Counted from the first letter of the stretch, positions 33,917 to 43,668 are shown. The stretch: DNA of 64,000 nt from Paenibacillus beijingensis (GCF_000961095.1 NZ_CP011058.1:1703001-1767000); one strand, 5' to 3'. Numbers and translations: made by a program. Notes: generated by a model not told the origin, from the sequence alone.

Positions 33917-34711
33917 CTAGCCGCCGGCGATCACCGTTCCGACTCCGCCTTCGCGAACGACGCGGCTGAGCACATTCGGCTCTTCGCCGCTTACGATCAC
34001 GACTTCGCGGACGTTGCCGTGCAGGCACTTCACCGCCGCACGCACTTTCGGAATCATGCCGCCGTAAATTTCGCCGCTTGCAATCATCTCATCGATCTCG
34101 GCAACGGTAATGCTCGGCAGCACCTTTTTCTGTCCGTCCACCGTCTTCATAATGCCCGGCACGTCGGTTACCACGATCATCCGCTCTACGCCGAGCCGCG
34201 AAGCGACCGCTCCCGCAGCCGTATCGGCGTTAATGTTGTACCGCTGTCCGGCCCCGTCAATGCCGATCGGCGCCAATACCGGGATGTACCCCATCGCCAT
34301 GACGCCTTCGATCACTTCCGCGTTCACATCCGTCACATCGCCCACATAGCCGATGTCCACGGCGTTTGCCACCGGCTGCGCTTGAATCAGCATGCCGTCG
34401 ACGCCGGATAAGCCAAGCGCCTTCGCGCCGCTTTGCTGAATTTTGCGGACGATCTCCTTGTTGATCGCCCCTGCCAGCACCATCTCCACGACATCGAGCA
34501 CGTCACCGGTCGTCTTGCGCAATCCGCCCACAAACTCGGTCTCGATGCCGAGCTTCTCCAGCGTGGAGGAGATCGCCGGTCCGCCGCCGTGCACGATGAC
34601 CGGACGCACGCCTTCGGCCTGCAGCCGCCGCAGGTCGGCGAAGAACGAATCCGGAAGCGCCGCCAGCGTGCTGCCGCCGCATTTCATAACAAACCGTTGT
34701 TCCATCCCCAT
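33917..34711 (-). CDS. argB: Acetylglutamate kinase
   Basis: A 264-residue amino-acid kinase: N-terminal FVMKCGGSTL, VIVHGGGPAIS (about residue 40) and the C-terminal ATP region with VTDVPGIMKTVDG. It phosphorylates N-acetylglutamate, usually the arginine-inhibited step in bacteria that, like this one, have ArgJ recycling. Two close ATG codons (34711, 34705) are possible; AAGGGA fits the second better. Third gene of the cluster, 110 bases after argJ. Confidence 0.96.
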   Translation of the reverse strand: MGMEQRFVMKCGGSTLAALPDSFFADLRRLQAEGVRPVIVHGGGPAISSTLEKLGIETEFVGGLRKTTGDVLDVVEMVLAGAINKEIVRKIQQSGAKALGLSGVDGMLIQAQPVANAVDIGYVGDVTDVNAEVIEGVMAMGYIPVLAPIGIDGAGQRYNINADTAAGAVASRLGVERMIVVTDVPGIMKTVDGQKKVLPSITVAEIDEMIASGEIYGGMIPKVRAAVKCLHGNVREVVIVSGEEPNVLSRVVREGGVGTVIAGG

Positions 34712-34821
34712 ACTTCCCTTTCGTCTGTCAAAAATCGTGCCGCATCCGCTTCATGAGTTAATACCCTGCAGACGCCTTTAAAAAGCGACCGGCTCCGCTT
34801 GCGTTTCAAGAAGTCGTCCAA

Positions 34822-36060
34822 TCAAGTCCGGTAAGCGGCGTTAATCCTTACATAGTCGTAGGTCAAATCGCAGCCCCAGGCGACCGCTTCGCCGCCGGCC
34901 ATATGCAGATCGACCGTAATGACAACAGTTTCGCCCTTCAAATATTCCAGCGCCTCTTCTTCGTCAAAAGCGATCGGACGCGACTGCTCCAGGGTTAAAA
35001 TCGTTCCGAGCCGGATGTCGACCGTCTCCGGATTAACAGGCTGTCCTGCGCGGCCGACCGCCGCGATAATCCGTCCCCAGTTCGCATCGGCGCCGAAAAT
35101 GGCCGATTTCACAAGAGAGGAACCGATAACCGTCTTCGCGATCGCCGCCGCGGAGGCGTCGCTCTCTGCGCCGCGCACCTGCACTTCAACGAGTTTCGTC
35201 GCGCCTTCACCGTCGCGGGCGATCGCCTTGGCAAGCACTTCGCATACGTACCGGAGCGCGGAAGCAAACGCCGCCCAATCCGGATGCTGCGGCGTCAGCT
35301 CGCGGTTGCCCGCAAGCCCGTTTGCCATCGCCACGAGCATATCGTTCGTGCTTGTATCACCGTCGACCGTAATCATATTAAATGTCAGGTTGGTCGCTTC
35401 CCGCAGCAGCTGCTGCAGCGCTTCACTTCCGATCAAGGCGTCCGTCGTTACGAAACCAAGCATCGTTGCCATGTTCGGGTGAATCATGCCGGACCCTTTG
35501 GCCGCGCCGGCGATAAGAACGTCCCGGCCGTCGACGACGAGCTTGACGCAAACCATCTTTTGCACCAAATCGGTCGTCAAAATCGCCTGGCAGAAGTCGT
35601 CGCTGCCTTCACGGCTGCCCAGCAGCCTGCCGGGAAGGCCGTCGATCCCGCTTCGCACCCGATCCATCTTCAAATTCTCGCCGATCACGCCGGTCGAAGC
35701 GACGGCGACATCGTCCGCTTTCACGCCGATCGCTTCCGCAAAACGGCTGCGCATCTCATAGGCATCAGCTTCGCCCTGCTTCCCGGTGCAGGCATTGGCA
35801 TTGCCGCTGTTGACGAGCACCGCCTGCAGCCGGCCGTCCTGCCCGATGCTGTCGCGCGTTACTTTCAGCGGCGCCGCCTGAAACACATTCGTCGTATAGA
35901 CGCCGGCAGCCGCAGCCGGAACTTCGCTCACAATGGCGCCCAAATCGTGGCGGGTCGTTTTTTTCAAGCCGCAGTGCAGCCCGCCCGCTTTAAAGCCGGC
36001 AGGCGTCGTGACGGACCCGTTCTCAACCACGGAGAACAGCCGTGGATATTCGTGTGACAT
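34822..36060 (-). CDS. argJ: Bifunctional glutamate N-acetyltransferase/amino-acid acetyltransferase
   Basis: A 412-residue ArgJ. The self-cleavage and nucleophile site is visible as GMIHPNMATMLGFVTTDA, cut before Thr to give alpha and beta chains. The start GLHCGLKKTTRHDLGAI pattern and the C-terminal DLTYDYVRINAAYRT match the family. It moves the acetyl group from acetylornithine to glutamate and can also use acetyl-CoA. It lies 31 bases after argC. Confidence 0.97.
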   Translation of the reverse strand: MSHEYPRLFSVVENGSVTTPAGFKAGGLHCGLKKTTRHDLGAIVSEVPAAAAGVYTTNVFQAAPLKVTRDSIGQDGRLQAVLVNSGNANACTGKQGEADAYEMRSRFAEAIGVKADDVAVASTGVIGENLKMDRVRSGIDGLPGRLLGSREGSDDFCQAILTTDLVQKMVCVKLVVDGRDVLIAGAAKGSGMIHPNMATMLGFVTTDALIGSEALQQLLREATNLTFNMITVDGDTSTNDMLVAMANGLAGNRELTPQHPDWAAFASALRYVCEVLAKAIARDGEGATKLVEVQVRGAESDASAAAIAKTVIGSSLVKSAIFGADANWGRIIAAVGRAGQPVNPETVDIRLGTILTLEQSRPIAFDEEEALEYLKGETVVITVDLHMAGGEAVAWGCDLTYDYVRINAAYRT

Positions 36061-36091
36061 AAGCCGTTATCGATTCCCCTTTGACGCCGTA

Positions 36092-37141
36092 TTAAGGATA
36101 GACCGGAACAAAGTTCAAACCTGTCAACTCGTCCCAACCCATCATCAGATTAAGATTTTGGATTGCTTGCCCTGCCGCTCCCTTGACCAAATTGTCAATG
36201 ACCGAAATAATCGTAACCCTGCCCGTACGGCTGTCGACCGCAAAGCCGATGTCGCAGTAATTGGAGCCCGAAACTTCTTTTGTCGCCGGCCAGATTCCCT
36301 CATTCCGGACGCGTACGAACGGGCGGCCGTGATAATAATCGCGGTAAAGACCGATCAGGTCCCGATCCGTGCGGCTTTCGGTCAGCGAAGCGTAAATCGT
36401 CGCCATAATACCGCGCGTCATCGGCACAAGATGGGTCGTGAACGTTGCCGTTACCTCACGCCCCGCCACATCGGTGAGCACCTGTTCGATCTCGGGAATA
36501 TGCTGGTGCTTGTTCAGCTTGTAGGCTTTGAAATTCTCGTTCAATTCCGAGTAATGAGTGCCCAGGCTCGCCCCCCGGCCTGCTCCGGAGACGCCCGATT
36601 TGGCGTCGACGATAATGGTCGACGGGTCGATCCAGCCGGCCGCAAGCGCCGGAACCAGTCCGAGCAGCGTTGCCGTCGGATAACAGCCCGGGTTGGAAAT
36701 AAGCTCCGCACCCTTCACCTGGTCACCGTACACTTCCGCAAGTCCGAATACCGCCCGCTGCAGGTCGTGCTCTGCAGCCGGCTCCTTTTTATACCACTGT
36801 TCATATACTTCAGGTGACTTCAAACGAAAATCGCCCGACAAATCGATCACTTTCAATCCCGCTTCCAGCAGCTGCGGCGCAAGCTTCGAAGCCACGCCTG
36901 CCGGCGTCGCGGTGAACACGACATCCGCCTTCGCCTTGATCGCTGCGGGATCAATCCCGTCAAGCAGATCGGTGCGGATTTCGCTCAAATGCGGGAACCC
37001 TTCTGCAATCGGCGTTCCGGCGCTTGAAGATGAGATGACCGACGTCACCTCCGCGAGCGGATGCGCCTCGAGCAGACGGATCAGCTCCACTCCGCCGTAT
37101 CCGGTAGAACCGACAATCGCTACTTTCAACTTGGAACCCAT
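36092..37141 (-). CDS. argC: N-acetyl-gamma-glutamyl-phosphate reductase
   Basis: A 349-residue NADPH enzyme: Rossmann start VAIVGSTGYGGVELIRLL, catalytic Cys in ISNPGCYPTATLLG (about residue 148) and SGVSGAGRGAS. First gene of the cluster argC-argJ-argB-argD-argF-argG-argH, all minus strand. A sigma-A promoter and an ARG-box-like sequence lie just upstream, so arginine repression through ArgR/AhrC is likely. Confidence 0.97.
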   Translation of the reverse strand: MGSKLKVAIVGSTGYGGVELIRLLEAHPLAEVTSVISSSSAGTPIAEGFPHLSEIRTDLLDGIDPAAIKAKADVVFTATPAGVASKLAPQLLEAGLKVIDLSGDFRLKSPEVYEQWYKKEPAAEHDLQRAVFGLAEVYGDQVKGAELISNPGCYPTATLLGLVPALAAGWIDPSTIIVDAKSGVSGAGRGASLGTHYSELNENFKAYKLNKHQHIPEIEQVLTDVAGREVTATFTTHLVPMTRGIMATIYASLTESRTDRDLIGLYRDYYHGRPFVRVRNEGIWPATKEVSGSNYCDIGFAVDSRTGRVTIISVIDNLVKGAAGQAIQNLNLMMGWDELTGLNFVPVYP

Positions 37142-37168
37142 TCCTGTCTCTCCTATCCGATAAGCCGT

Positions 37169-37188
37169 TCTGAATATTTATTGTACAA
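37169..37188 (-). promoter_or_regulatory. ARG-box-like sequence upstream of argC
   Basis: tctgaatatttattgtacaa resembles the half-palindromic ArgR/AhrC box (TGAATwwwwATTCA) with some mismatches, 28 bases before the argC start. Candidate operator only. Confidence 0.4.
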
Positions 37189-37230
37189 TAGTTGGTTACC
37201 CGATGAAATACCCTAGTTTAGCTTTGTGTT

Positions 37231-37259
37231 ATTATACATCCGTATACATAAAAATACAA
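37231..37259 (-). promoter_or_regulatory. Predicted sigma-A promoter of the arginine cluster
   Basis: On the minus strand TTGTAT (37254-37259), 17 bases, TATAAT (37231-37236). The spacer includes a small palindrome, tatacatccgtata on the plus strand, which could bind a regulator. Confidence 0.65.
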
Positions 37260-37305
37260 TACGTTTCTCTGCCTATTCCTTCGTTGAAAAGAGCCCCTTT
37301 TTCTG

Positions 37306-37346
37306 CAAAAAGCCTTTATAATCCGTTCATTTTCCGATATAAAGGC
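37306..37346 (-). terminator. Terminator-like hairpin downstream of the YitT-family gene
   Basis: On the minus strand gcctttatatcgg...ttataaaggctttttg: 9-base stem and T run, about 150 bases past the stop at 37495. The rest of the 37262-37494 interval shows no supported gene. Confidence 0.7.
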
Positions 37347-37494
37347 TGCCGGCACCTATGCAGGCTCCGCTCCGTTCCAGCGGCTGTCCGGCGGTATATG
37401 TATACGTTTATGCACTGCCGGACCTTTATCAGCCGAATGATGCGTATGCATCCGTGCTGAATATTGCCGCATTAAGCCGCATACACCGGGATTC

Positions 37495-38370
37495 TTAGCC
37501 CATTTTGAAGCCCTTGCCGAGCACTTCGGCCGTATGGCTGATTATGACAAACGCATCGGAGTCGGCGCGCTGCACGATCCGCTTCAGTTCCGCCACCTCG
37601 TTCTGCCCGACGACAACCATCAGCACGGTGCGGGCATCGCCGGTATAGCCGCCATGGGCGTCGAGCCGGGTCAGCCCCCGGTCCAATTCGTGCAGCACCG
37701 CATCCGCCAGCTCCTCCGCGCGGGACGAAATAATAAAAGCGACCTTCGACAGCGCCGGACCGGTCTGCACGATATCGATCGTTTTACTGGTGACGAACAG
37801 ACCGATTAAGGCATAAAGCGCCTTTTCAGGGGATAGCAAAATGCCTGCGGCAGCAATAATGCATCCGTCCAGACATGCGACGGACAATCCGAGCGGCATG
37901 CCGGTGAAGCGATGCAAAATTTGTGCCGCCAAGTCGATTCCGCCCGTCGAGCCGCGCCCCCGGAACACGAGTCCGAGACCGGTGCCGACGCCGATGCCGC
38001 CGTAAATGGAGGCGAGCAGCGGGTTATGCGTCGGAACGGGCCAGTGCGATGTGAGCAGCACGAACAAAGGAAGCACGACCGACCCGGCCGCCGTACGGAC
38101 GGCAAAGCGGCTGCCGAGCGTGAACCAGCCCGCAAAGAAGAGCGGAATATTGAGCGCCCACTGCGTGTATGCCGGCGGGATGCCCTGCATCCGCTGAACA
38201 AGCACCGATATACCGGACACGCCGCCCGAGGCGATTTCATTCGCGAGCAAAAAACAGTTAAAGCTGACCGCCACAATAAAAGCTCCCGCCACCAGCAGCA
38301 GCCAATTGACGTAAGCCGGACGGACCCGCCCGAATCGTCCATTTTTTCCGTTCCCGGCCTGTCCCTTCAA
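37495..38370 (-). CDS. YitT/YvjA-family membrane protein (DUF2179)
   Basis: About 291 residues: five to six hydrophobic helices in the first 200 residues (VNWLLLVAGAFIVAVSFNCFLL, QWALNIPLFFAGWFTLG and others, with GRGSTGGIDLAAQIL), then a cytoplasmic DUF2179 domain (about 205-290, GYTGDARTVLMVVVGQNEVAELKRIV). Function is unknown in the family. B. subtilis has a relative (YvjA) next to prfB, as here. A TTG start at 38370 is proposed: GGAGG lies 7 bases upstream, while any earlier start would lie within the prfB terminator hairpin. Confidence 0.85.
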   Translation of the reverse strand: MKGQAGNGKNGRFGRVRPAYVNWLLLVAGAFIVAVSFNCFLLANEIASGGVSGISVLVQRMQGIPPAYTQWALNIPLFFAGWFTLGSRFAVRTAAGSVVLPLFVLLTSHWPVPTHNPLLASIYGGIGVGTGLGLVFRGRGSTGGIDLAAQILHRFTGMPLGLSVACLDGCIIAAAGILLSPEKALYALIGLFVTSKTIDIVQTGPALSKVAFIISSRAEELADAVLHELDRGLTRLDAHGGYTGDARTVLMVVVGQNEVAELKRIVQRADSDAFVIISHTAEVLGKGFKMG

Positions 38371-38392
38371 ACGATCGCCTCCGCAGCACAAA

Positions 38393-38432
38393 AAAAGAGT
38401 TCCACACCTTATCAGTGTTGGAACTCTTTCAC
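38393..38432 (-). terminator. Intrinsic terminator of prfB
   Basis: On the minus strand aaagagttccaacac...gtgtggaactcttttttt: long stem and T7. It lies 90 bases after prfB and 23 bases before the start of the next gene. Confidence 0.9.
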
Positions 38433-38521
38433 ATCCGTATGCACGGGATGACGCCATCGCACTCTTCTTTTCGTAGCGCGGTTTAGCATAAAGCCGGGCG
38501 TCATGTTTATGAATCAGCGGT

Positions 38522-39641
38522 TTATACCCCCGGCTCCTCTTGGCGGATCTGATGCCGCAAATATCCGTCGATGAAGGCGTCCAGGTCGCCGTCCATCACG
38601 GCGCCCACATTGCCGGTTTCCACCGAGGTCCGGTGGTCCTTCACCATGCTGTAGGGATGGAACACATAAGAACGGATCTGGCTTCCCCAAGCGATATCCG
38701 ACACTTCGCCGCGAATTTCCGCCAGTGCCTTCTGCTGTTCTTCAATCTTGCGTTCATAGAGCTTGGAACGAAGCATCTTCATCGCGCGCTCGCGGTTTTG
38801 GATCTGGGACCGTTCCGTCTGGCAGGCAACCACGATTCCAGTAGGAATGTGGGTAATCCGGATCGCCGATTCCGTCTTGTTGACGTGCTGGCCGCCGGCG
38901 CCGCTGGAGCGGTACGTATCGACCTTCAGGTCCTCAGGGCGGATTTCGATCTCGACATCGTCGGAAATTTCCGGCATGATGTCGCACGATACGAATGACG
39001 TATGCCTGCGGCCCGAAGCGTCGAACGGCGAAATGCGCACCAGCCGGTGCACCCCTTTTTCCGCTTTCAAATAGCCGTATGCGTTATAACCTTTCACCAT
39101 GATCGTAACGCTCTTGATGCCCGCCTCGTCGCCCGGCAAATAGTCCAGCACTTCCACCTTAAAGCCGCGCTTCTCGGCCCAGCGTGTGTACATCCGGTAC
39201 AGCATTTGGCCCCAGTCCTGCGACTCCGTTCCGCCCGCCCCCGGATGCAGCTCCAAAATGGCGTTCAGCTTGTCGTAAGGCTGATTGAGCAGCAGCTGCA
39301 GCTCGAACTCGCCGGCCTTGCGGACCAGCTCCGCCACGCCTTCCGCCAGTTCGGCTTCAAGCGCCTCGTCGCCTTCTTCTTCCGCGAGCTCCAGCATCGT
39401 TTCCAGATCGCCGTGCTCCTGCGCAAGCTTCCCGTACTGGTCCACAACGGACTTGACCGCATTTAATTCCGCGATGACGCCCTGGGCCCGATCGTTATCG
39501 TCCCAAAAATCGGGCGCCGTCATTTTTTCCTCGTAGTTTGAAATGATCTCCTGCTTGAGATCTAAGTCAAAGAGACCCCCTGAGTTCTTGGAGCCGCTTC
39601 GCCAACTCGCGCAGGTCCTGCTTAACCGATGCGTCTATCAT
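38522..39641 (-). CDS. prfB: Peptide chain release factor 2, with programmed +1 frameshift
   Basis: The gene has two parts. An ATG at 39641 (GAGGTG upstream) opens 24 codons (MIDASVKQ...ELRGSL), ending at an in-frame TGA (39567-39569). Shifting +1 there, CTT-TGA-C is read as CTT-GAC, and translation continues DLDLKQEIISNYEEK and on to the 38522 stop, giving 372 residues. The GGQ loop is RSSGAGGQHVNKTESAIR. RF2 recognises UAA and UGA; the stop inside its own gene makes synthesis self-regulating. Calling only the second frame from 39523 would lose 39 residues. It follows secA. Confidence 0.96.
39566..39580 (-). promoter_or_regulatory. prfB recoding site
   Basis: On the minus strand AGGGGG-TCT-CTT-TGA-C: an internal Shine-Dalgarno-like purine run three bases before the slippery CTT and the UGA stop, the conserved RF2 frameshift signal. 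The stop is codon 25. Confidence 0.95.
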
Positions 39642-39902
39642 ACGAATGCTTCACCTCAATATAAAAAATTGCCGCCGCTGCTGCAGCTTTAGCGTATCCC
39701 CCGCCAATGTCCACAACGCGGCGAGCTCAATTGCGGATACAAACGGACGCCGATCCTTCCGTGCGGACACGAAAGGATCGGCAAGTCCCGCGGGAGCCTC
39801 CTTCTAAGCCGGGGAGGCTGGAACGGGACCCGGCGGAACTTCCCGAAGGCCCCTTCAATTTCATCTGCTTACTCGTAGGCTATGCCTACTTAAGCGCAGC
39901 CG

Positions 39903-42410
39903 TTACTTGCCGTGGCACAGCTTGTACTTCTTGCCGCTTCCGCAAGGGCAAGGATCGTTGCGGCCGACGCGCTCTTCCCGCTTGGCCGGGCGCTTCGCCT
40001 GCGGCTCGCTGCTGCCGCCGGACTCCGTCTGGCCCTTGGCCACTTCCTGGCGCTCCAGGTTGTTCTCGACATGCGCCTTCATAATATATTTCGTGACTTC
40101 TTCCTGGATATGTTCAATCATTTCCTTGAACATTTCGAAGCCTTCGAACTGGTATTCGCGCAGCGGATCGGTTCCGCCGTAAGCCCGCAGATGGATGCCT
40201 TGGCGCAGCTGGTCCATCGCGTCGATGTGATCCATCCACTTGCTGTCGACCGCACGGAGCACGACCACCTTTTCGAACTCGCGCATCATTTCCGGTCCGA
40301 TCGCTTCCTCGCGCTCGTTGTACAGCTGTTCGACCTTTTCAAAGAGGAGGTCGGCAATTTCATTCGCTTCCTTGCCCCACAGATCATCCTTCGTAATCAT
40401 GCCTTCTTGAAGGAACGTTCCTTGCGCGTAATCGACGATCGCCTGCAGCTCCCAGTTCTCCGGCACCTCTTCCGACGGGCAGTGGGCTTCGACAATCCGG
40501 TCAATCACCGGGCGAATCATCTCCATGACGATCTCGCGAATATTTTCGGAGTTCAGCACTTCGCGGCGCTGCTTGTAAATGATTTCCCGCTGCTGATTCA
40601 TCACGTCGTCGTACTGCAGAACGATCTTCCGCGTATCGAAGTTGTTGCCCTCGACCCGTTTCTGCGCCGATTCGATCGCACGGCTGATCAGACGGCTTTC
40701 GATCGGCTGGTCTTCTTCAAACCCGAGCCGCTCCATCATGCCCATAATATTTTCGGAACCGAAGCGGCGCATCAATTCGTCTTCCAGCGATAAATAAAAT
40801 TGCGACGAGCCCGGGTCGCCCTGACGTCCCGCGCGTCCGCGCAGCTGGTTATCGATCCGGCGGCTTTCATGCCGTTCCGTACCGATAATATGCAGCCCGC
40901 CGACATCCGATACCCCGTCGCCGAGCAAAATATCCGTTCCGCGGCCGGCCATGTTCGTGGCGATCGTAACCGATCCCGGCTGACCCGCGCGCGAAATAAT
41001 TTCCGCTTCCTCGGCATGGTATTTCGCATTGAGCACTTTATGGCTGATGCCGCGCTTCTTCAGCATATCCGACAGCTTCTCGGAATTCTCGATCGAAACG
41101 GTACCGACAAGGACCGGTTGGTTCTTCGCGTGCCGCTCCACGATTTCCGTGACGACCGCCTTGAACTTGCCTTCCTCCGTCTTGTACACAACGTCCGAGA
41201 TGTCGTTCCGGATATTGGTCCGGTTCGTCGGAATTTGCACGACTTCAAGTCCATAAATTTTCTTGAACTCTTCCTCTTCCGTCTTCGCCGTACCGGTCAT
41301 ACCGGCCAGCTTGCGGTACATCCGGAAATAGTTCTGGAACGTAATCGTCGCAAGCGTCATGCTCTCGTTCTGCACCTTCAGCTTTTCTTTCGCTTCGATC
41401 GCCTGGTGCAGTCCGTCGCTGTAACGGCGTCCGGACATGATGCGGCCCGTGAACTCGTCAACGATAAGAACCTCATCGTCCTGCACAACGTAATCGACGT
41501 CGCGTTTCATAATGGCATGCGCTTTGAGCCCCTGTTGGATATGATGGTTAAGCAGCACGTTGGCATGGTCGAACAGATTCTCAATGCCAAAAGCGCGCTC
41601 GGCCTTCTCCACCCCTTCTTCCGTCAACGTTACACTGCGCAGCTTGATGTCGACCGTGTAGTCTTCCTCTTCCTTCAGCCGGGATACGAAACGGTCCGCA
41701 GACGTGTACAGCTCCGTCGACTTGGCCGCTTGTCCGGAAATAATGAGCGGCGTACGCGCTTCGTCGATAAGGATCGAGTCCACTTCGTCGATAATGGCAA
41801 AATAAAGCGGACGCTGCACCATCTGCTCCTTGTAGAGCACCATGTTGTCCCGCAGATAATCGAAGCCGAACTCGTTATTTGTCCCGTATGTGATATCGCA
41901 GGCATAAGCCTGCTGTTTCTCTTCGTGGCTGAGGCTGTTCAGGTTGCAGCCGACCGTCATGCCCAAAAATTCATAGAGCTTGCCCATCAGGCTGCTGTCG
42001 CGCTGAGCCAAATAATCGTTGACCGTGACGACATGAACGCCTTTGCCAAGAAGCGCATTCAAATAGACCGGCAGCGTTCCGACCAGCGTCTTCCCTTCAC
42101 CGGTCTTCATCTCCGCGATTCGGCCGTCGTGCAGCACGATACCGCCGACCAGCTGAACGTCAAAATGGCGCATGCCCAGCACGCGCTTGCCCGCTTCGCG
42201 CACCGTCGCAAACGCTTCGGGCAATATGTCGTCCAACTCCTCGCCTTGTTCGAGGCGTGCTTTGAACTCCGCCGTCTTCGCTTTCAGTTCTTCATCCGAT
42301 AAAGCCGTAAATTGCGGCTCGATCTCATTTATCTGCTCCACGGTGCGCATCAGCCGCTTGACCTCGCGCTCGTTCGCGTCACCGAATATCTTCTTCACAA
42401 GTCCGAGCAT
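39903..42410 (-). CDS. secA: Protein translocase ATPase SecA
   Basis: An 835-residue motor protein starting MLGLVKKIFGDANEREVKRL at 42410, with AAAGGGGAAG upstream; a longer in-frame extension to 42605 lacks homology. Visible: Walker A region AEMKTGEGKTLVGTLP, DEAD-like Walker B IIDEVDSILIDEARTPL, the VGTVSIENSEKLS motif, the TNMAGRGTDI and GRAGRQGDPG helicase motifs, and the zinc-binding end NDPCPCGSGKKYKLCHG. It drives preprotein export through SecYEG. It stands between hpf and prfB as in B. subtilis. Confidence 0.98.
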   Translation of the reverse strand: MLGLVKKIFGDANEREVKRLMRTVEQINEIEPQFTALSDEELKAKTAEFKARLEQGEELDDILPEAFATVREAGKRVLGMRHFDVQLVGGIVLHDGRIAEMKTGEGKTLVGTLPVYLNALLGKGVHVVTVNDYLAQRDSSLMGKLYEFLGMTVGCNLNSLSHEEKQQAYACDITYGTNNEFGFDYLRDNMVLYKEQMVQRPLYFAIIDEVDSILIDEARTPLIISGQAAKSTELYTSADRFVSRLKEEEDYTVDIKLRSVTLTEEGVEKAERAFGIENLFDHANVLLNHHIQQGLKAHAIMKRDVDYVVQDDEVLIVDEFTGRIMSGRRYSDGLHQAIEAKEKLKVQNESMTLATITFQNYFRMYRKLAGMTGTAKTEEEEFKKIYGLEVVQIPTNRTNIRNDISDVVYKTEEGKFKAVVTEIVERHAKNQPVLVGTVSIENSEKLSDMLKKRGISHKVLNAKYHAEEAEIISRAGQPGSVTIATNMAGRGTDILLGDGVSDVGGLHIIGTERHESRRIDNQLRGRAGRQGDPGSSQFYLSLEDELMRRFGSENIMGMMERLGFEEDQPIESRLISRAIESAQKRVEGNNFDTRKIVLQYDDVMNQQREIIYKQRREVLNSENIREIVMEMIRPVIDRIVEAHCPSEEVPENWELQAIVDYAQGTFLQEGMITKDDLWGKEANEIADLLFEKVEQLYNEREEAIGPEMMREFEKVVVLRAVDSKWMDHIDAMDQLRQGIHLRAYGGTDPLREYQFEGFEMFKEMIEHIQEEVTKYIMKAHVENNLERQEVAKGQTESGGSSEPQAKRPAKREERVGRNDPCPCGSGKKYKLCHGK

Positions 42411-42556
42411 GGTCTTCCCCTTTCGTGTTCCACCTGTTTGCCTTAAATTGTAACAGTTTGCAGACCCCGCCGCAACGCGCGGCCGGGGATTTCCAACATT
42501 ATATACGTTGCTCGGCTGCACTTCGTTGCTCCCTATTTTTGGGCAGCAAAATATAA

Positions 42557-42584
42557 AGCCCTTTCTCGGGTTGGAGAAAGGGCT
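42557..42584 (-). terminator. Terminator-like hairpin downstream of hpf
   Basis: agccctttctc / gagaaagggct, an 11-base perfect stem with 6-base loop, followed on the minus strand by ttatatttt. It lies 88 bases after the hpf stop and before secA. Confidence 0.7.
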
Positions 42585-42672
42585 GACTTGTTTGATTATC
42601 GACAAAATGTGAGCATTTTTGACATTGTGGCCGGACAGTCCTTGACATCGGCTCGCGTTCCTGTTCGACGCG

Positions 42673-43218
42673 TTATTCCTGTTCGATCAGACCGTACTTT
42701 CCGTCATGACGTTTGTAAACGACGCTAACTTCTTTCGTGTCCGCATTGGAGAATACAAAAAAATTGTGCCCAATCATGTCCATTTGTAATATGGCTTCCT
42801 CAACATCCATAGGCTTCAGTATGAAGCGCTTCATGCGTACAACTTCAAGATCGTCCTCTTCATCTGCGACCCTGATGGAGCCGCTGTCTTCCTTCAACAA
42901 CGTTTTGATGCTGCCTTCCTGTCTGAACTTACGGTTGATTTTCGTTTTGTGCTTGCGAATTTGACGTTCCAACTTGTCGACCACTACATCAACAGACGAA
43001 TACATATCGCTGCTCTTGTCTTCCGCCCGGAGCATCGTCCCTGCCATAGGAATCATCACTTCCACAGCATGCCTACCTTTCGTAACAGACAGCGTAACAT
43101 TTGATTCGGAGGTTAAAGGTGCTTCAAAATACTTTTCCAATCGGTTCAATTTCTTCTCGACGTAATTACGCAGCGCGTCCGTCACCTGAATTTGTTGACC
43201 TCGAATGTTGTATTCCAT
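42673..43218 (-). CDS. hpf: Ribosome hibernation promoting factor, long form
   Basis: A 181-residue protein from the ATG at 43218 (AAAGGAGGAGTGCCCA upstream); the in-frame extension to 43278 crosses the promoter. The N-terminal S30AE domain (residues 1-100) binds the small subunit decoding centre, and the C-terminal domain (about 125-181, VVRMKRFILKPMDVEEAILQMDMIGHNFFVF) dimerises ribosomes to 100S. It is the YvyD homologue of B. subtilis, expressed under stress and in stationary phase. Confidence 0.95.
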   Translation of the reverse strand: MEYNIRGQQIQVTDALRNYVEKKLNRLEKYFEAPLTSESNVTLSVTKGRHAVEVMIPMAGTMLRAEDKSSDMYSSVDVVVDKLERQIRKHKTKINRKFRQEGSIKTLLKEDSGSIRVADEEDDLEVVRMKRFILKPMDVEEAILQMDMIGHNFFVFSNADTKEVSVVYKRHDGKYGLIEQE

Positions 43219-43249
43219 TGGGCACTCCTCCTTTACTTGCTTCGTGTTT

Positions 43250-43278
43250 ATCATATCATACTGAGAAAACCATTTCAA
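43250..43278 (-). promoter_or_regulatory. Predicted sigma-A promoter of hpf
   Basis: On the minus strand TTGAAA (43273-43278), 17 bases, TATGAT (43250-43255). Start of transcription would be about 25 bases before the hpf ATG. No clear sigma-B or sigma-H site was found, unlike B. subtilis yvyD. Confidence 0.65.
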
Positions 43279-43382
43279 AATAATTATTTATTTTTTATGA
43301 ATTTTCTGAATATATTTGGCGAATGGTGTATAATGATTAGTTTATACATCAAACACTGCCTATAATTACGATAAAATTGACA

Positions 43383-43410
43383 AAAAAAGAGGCCCTGATA
43401 TTCAGGGCCT
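43383..43410 (-). terminator. Intrinsic terminator of the second csp gene
   Basis: On the minus strand aggccctgaatatcagggcctcttttttt: 9-base stem and T7, 60 bases past the csp stop. Confidence 0.9.
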
Positions 43411-43470
43411 TCGATTAGGCACATTGTCAATTCTCATCCATCTATCCTGTGGCTTAAATAAGCCGGATGA

Positions 43471-43668
43471 TTACAGTTTGACTACGTTAGCAGCTTGTGG
43501 ACCGCGAGCGCCTTCAACGATGTCGAATTCGACCGATTGGCCTTCTTCGAGGGTTTTGAAGCCTTCGGATTGGATTGCGGAGAAATGAACAAAAACGTCG
43601 CCGCCTTGCTCAGTCTCGATGAATCCATAGCCTTTTTCTGCGTTAAACCATTTAACTTTACCTTGCAT
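43471..43668 (-). CDS. Cold-shock protein (CspA family), second copy
   Basis: A 65-residue cold-shock domain with KGYGFI (RNP1) and DVFVHFSAI (RNP2). Compared with the copy at 8318-8518 it has a more acidic middle (ETEQGG, SVEFDIVEGA). RNA chaperone in the cytoplasm. Predicted promoter at 43731-43760, own terminator, so monocistronic between hpf and the flagellar glycosylation genes. Confidence 0.97.
   Translation of the reverse strand: MQGKVKWFNAEKGYGFIETEQGGDVFVHFSAIQSEGFKTLEEGQSVEFDIVEGARGPQAANVVKL

Noticed and set aside
37203..37460. An 85-codon plus-strand frame upstream of argC
   Set aside because: Crosses the argC promoter and a terminator hairpin, with no ribosome site.
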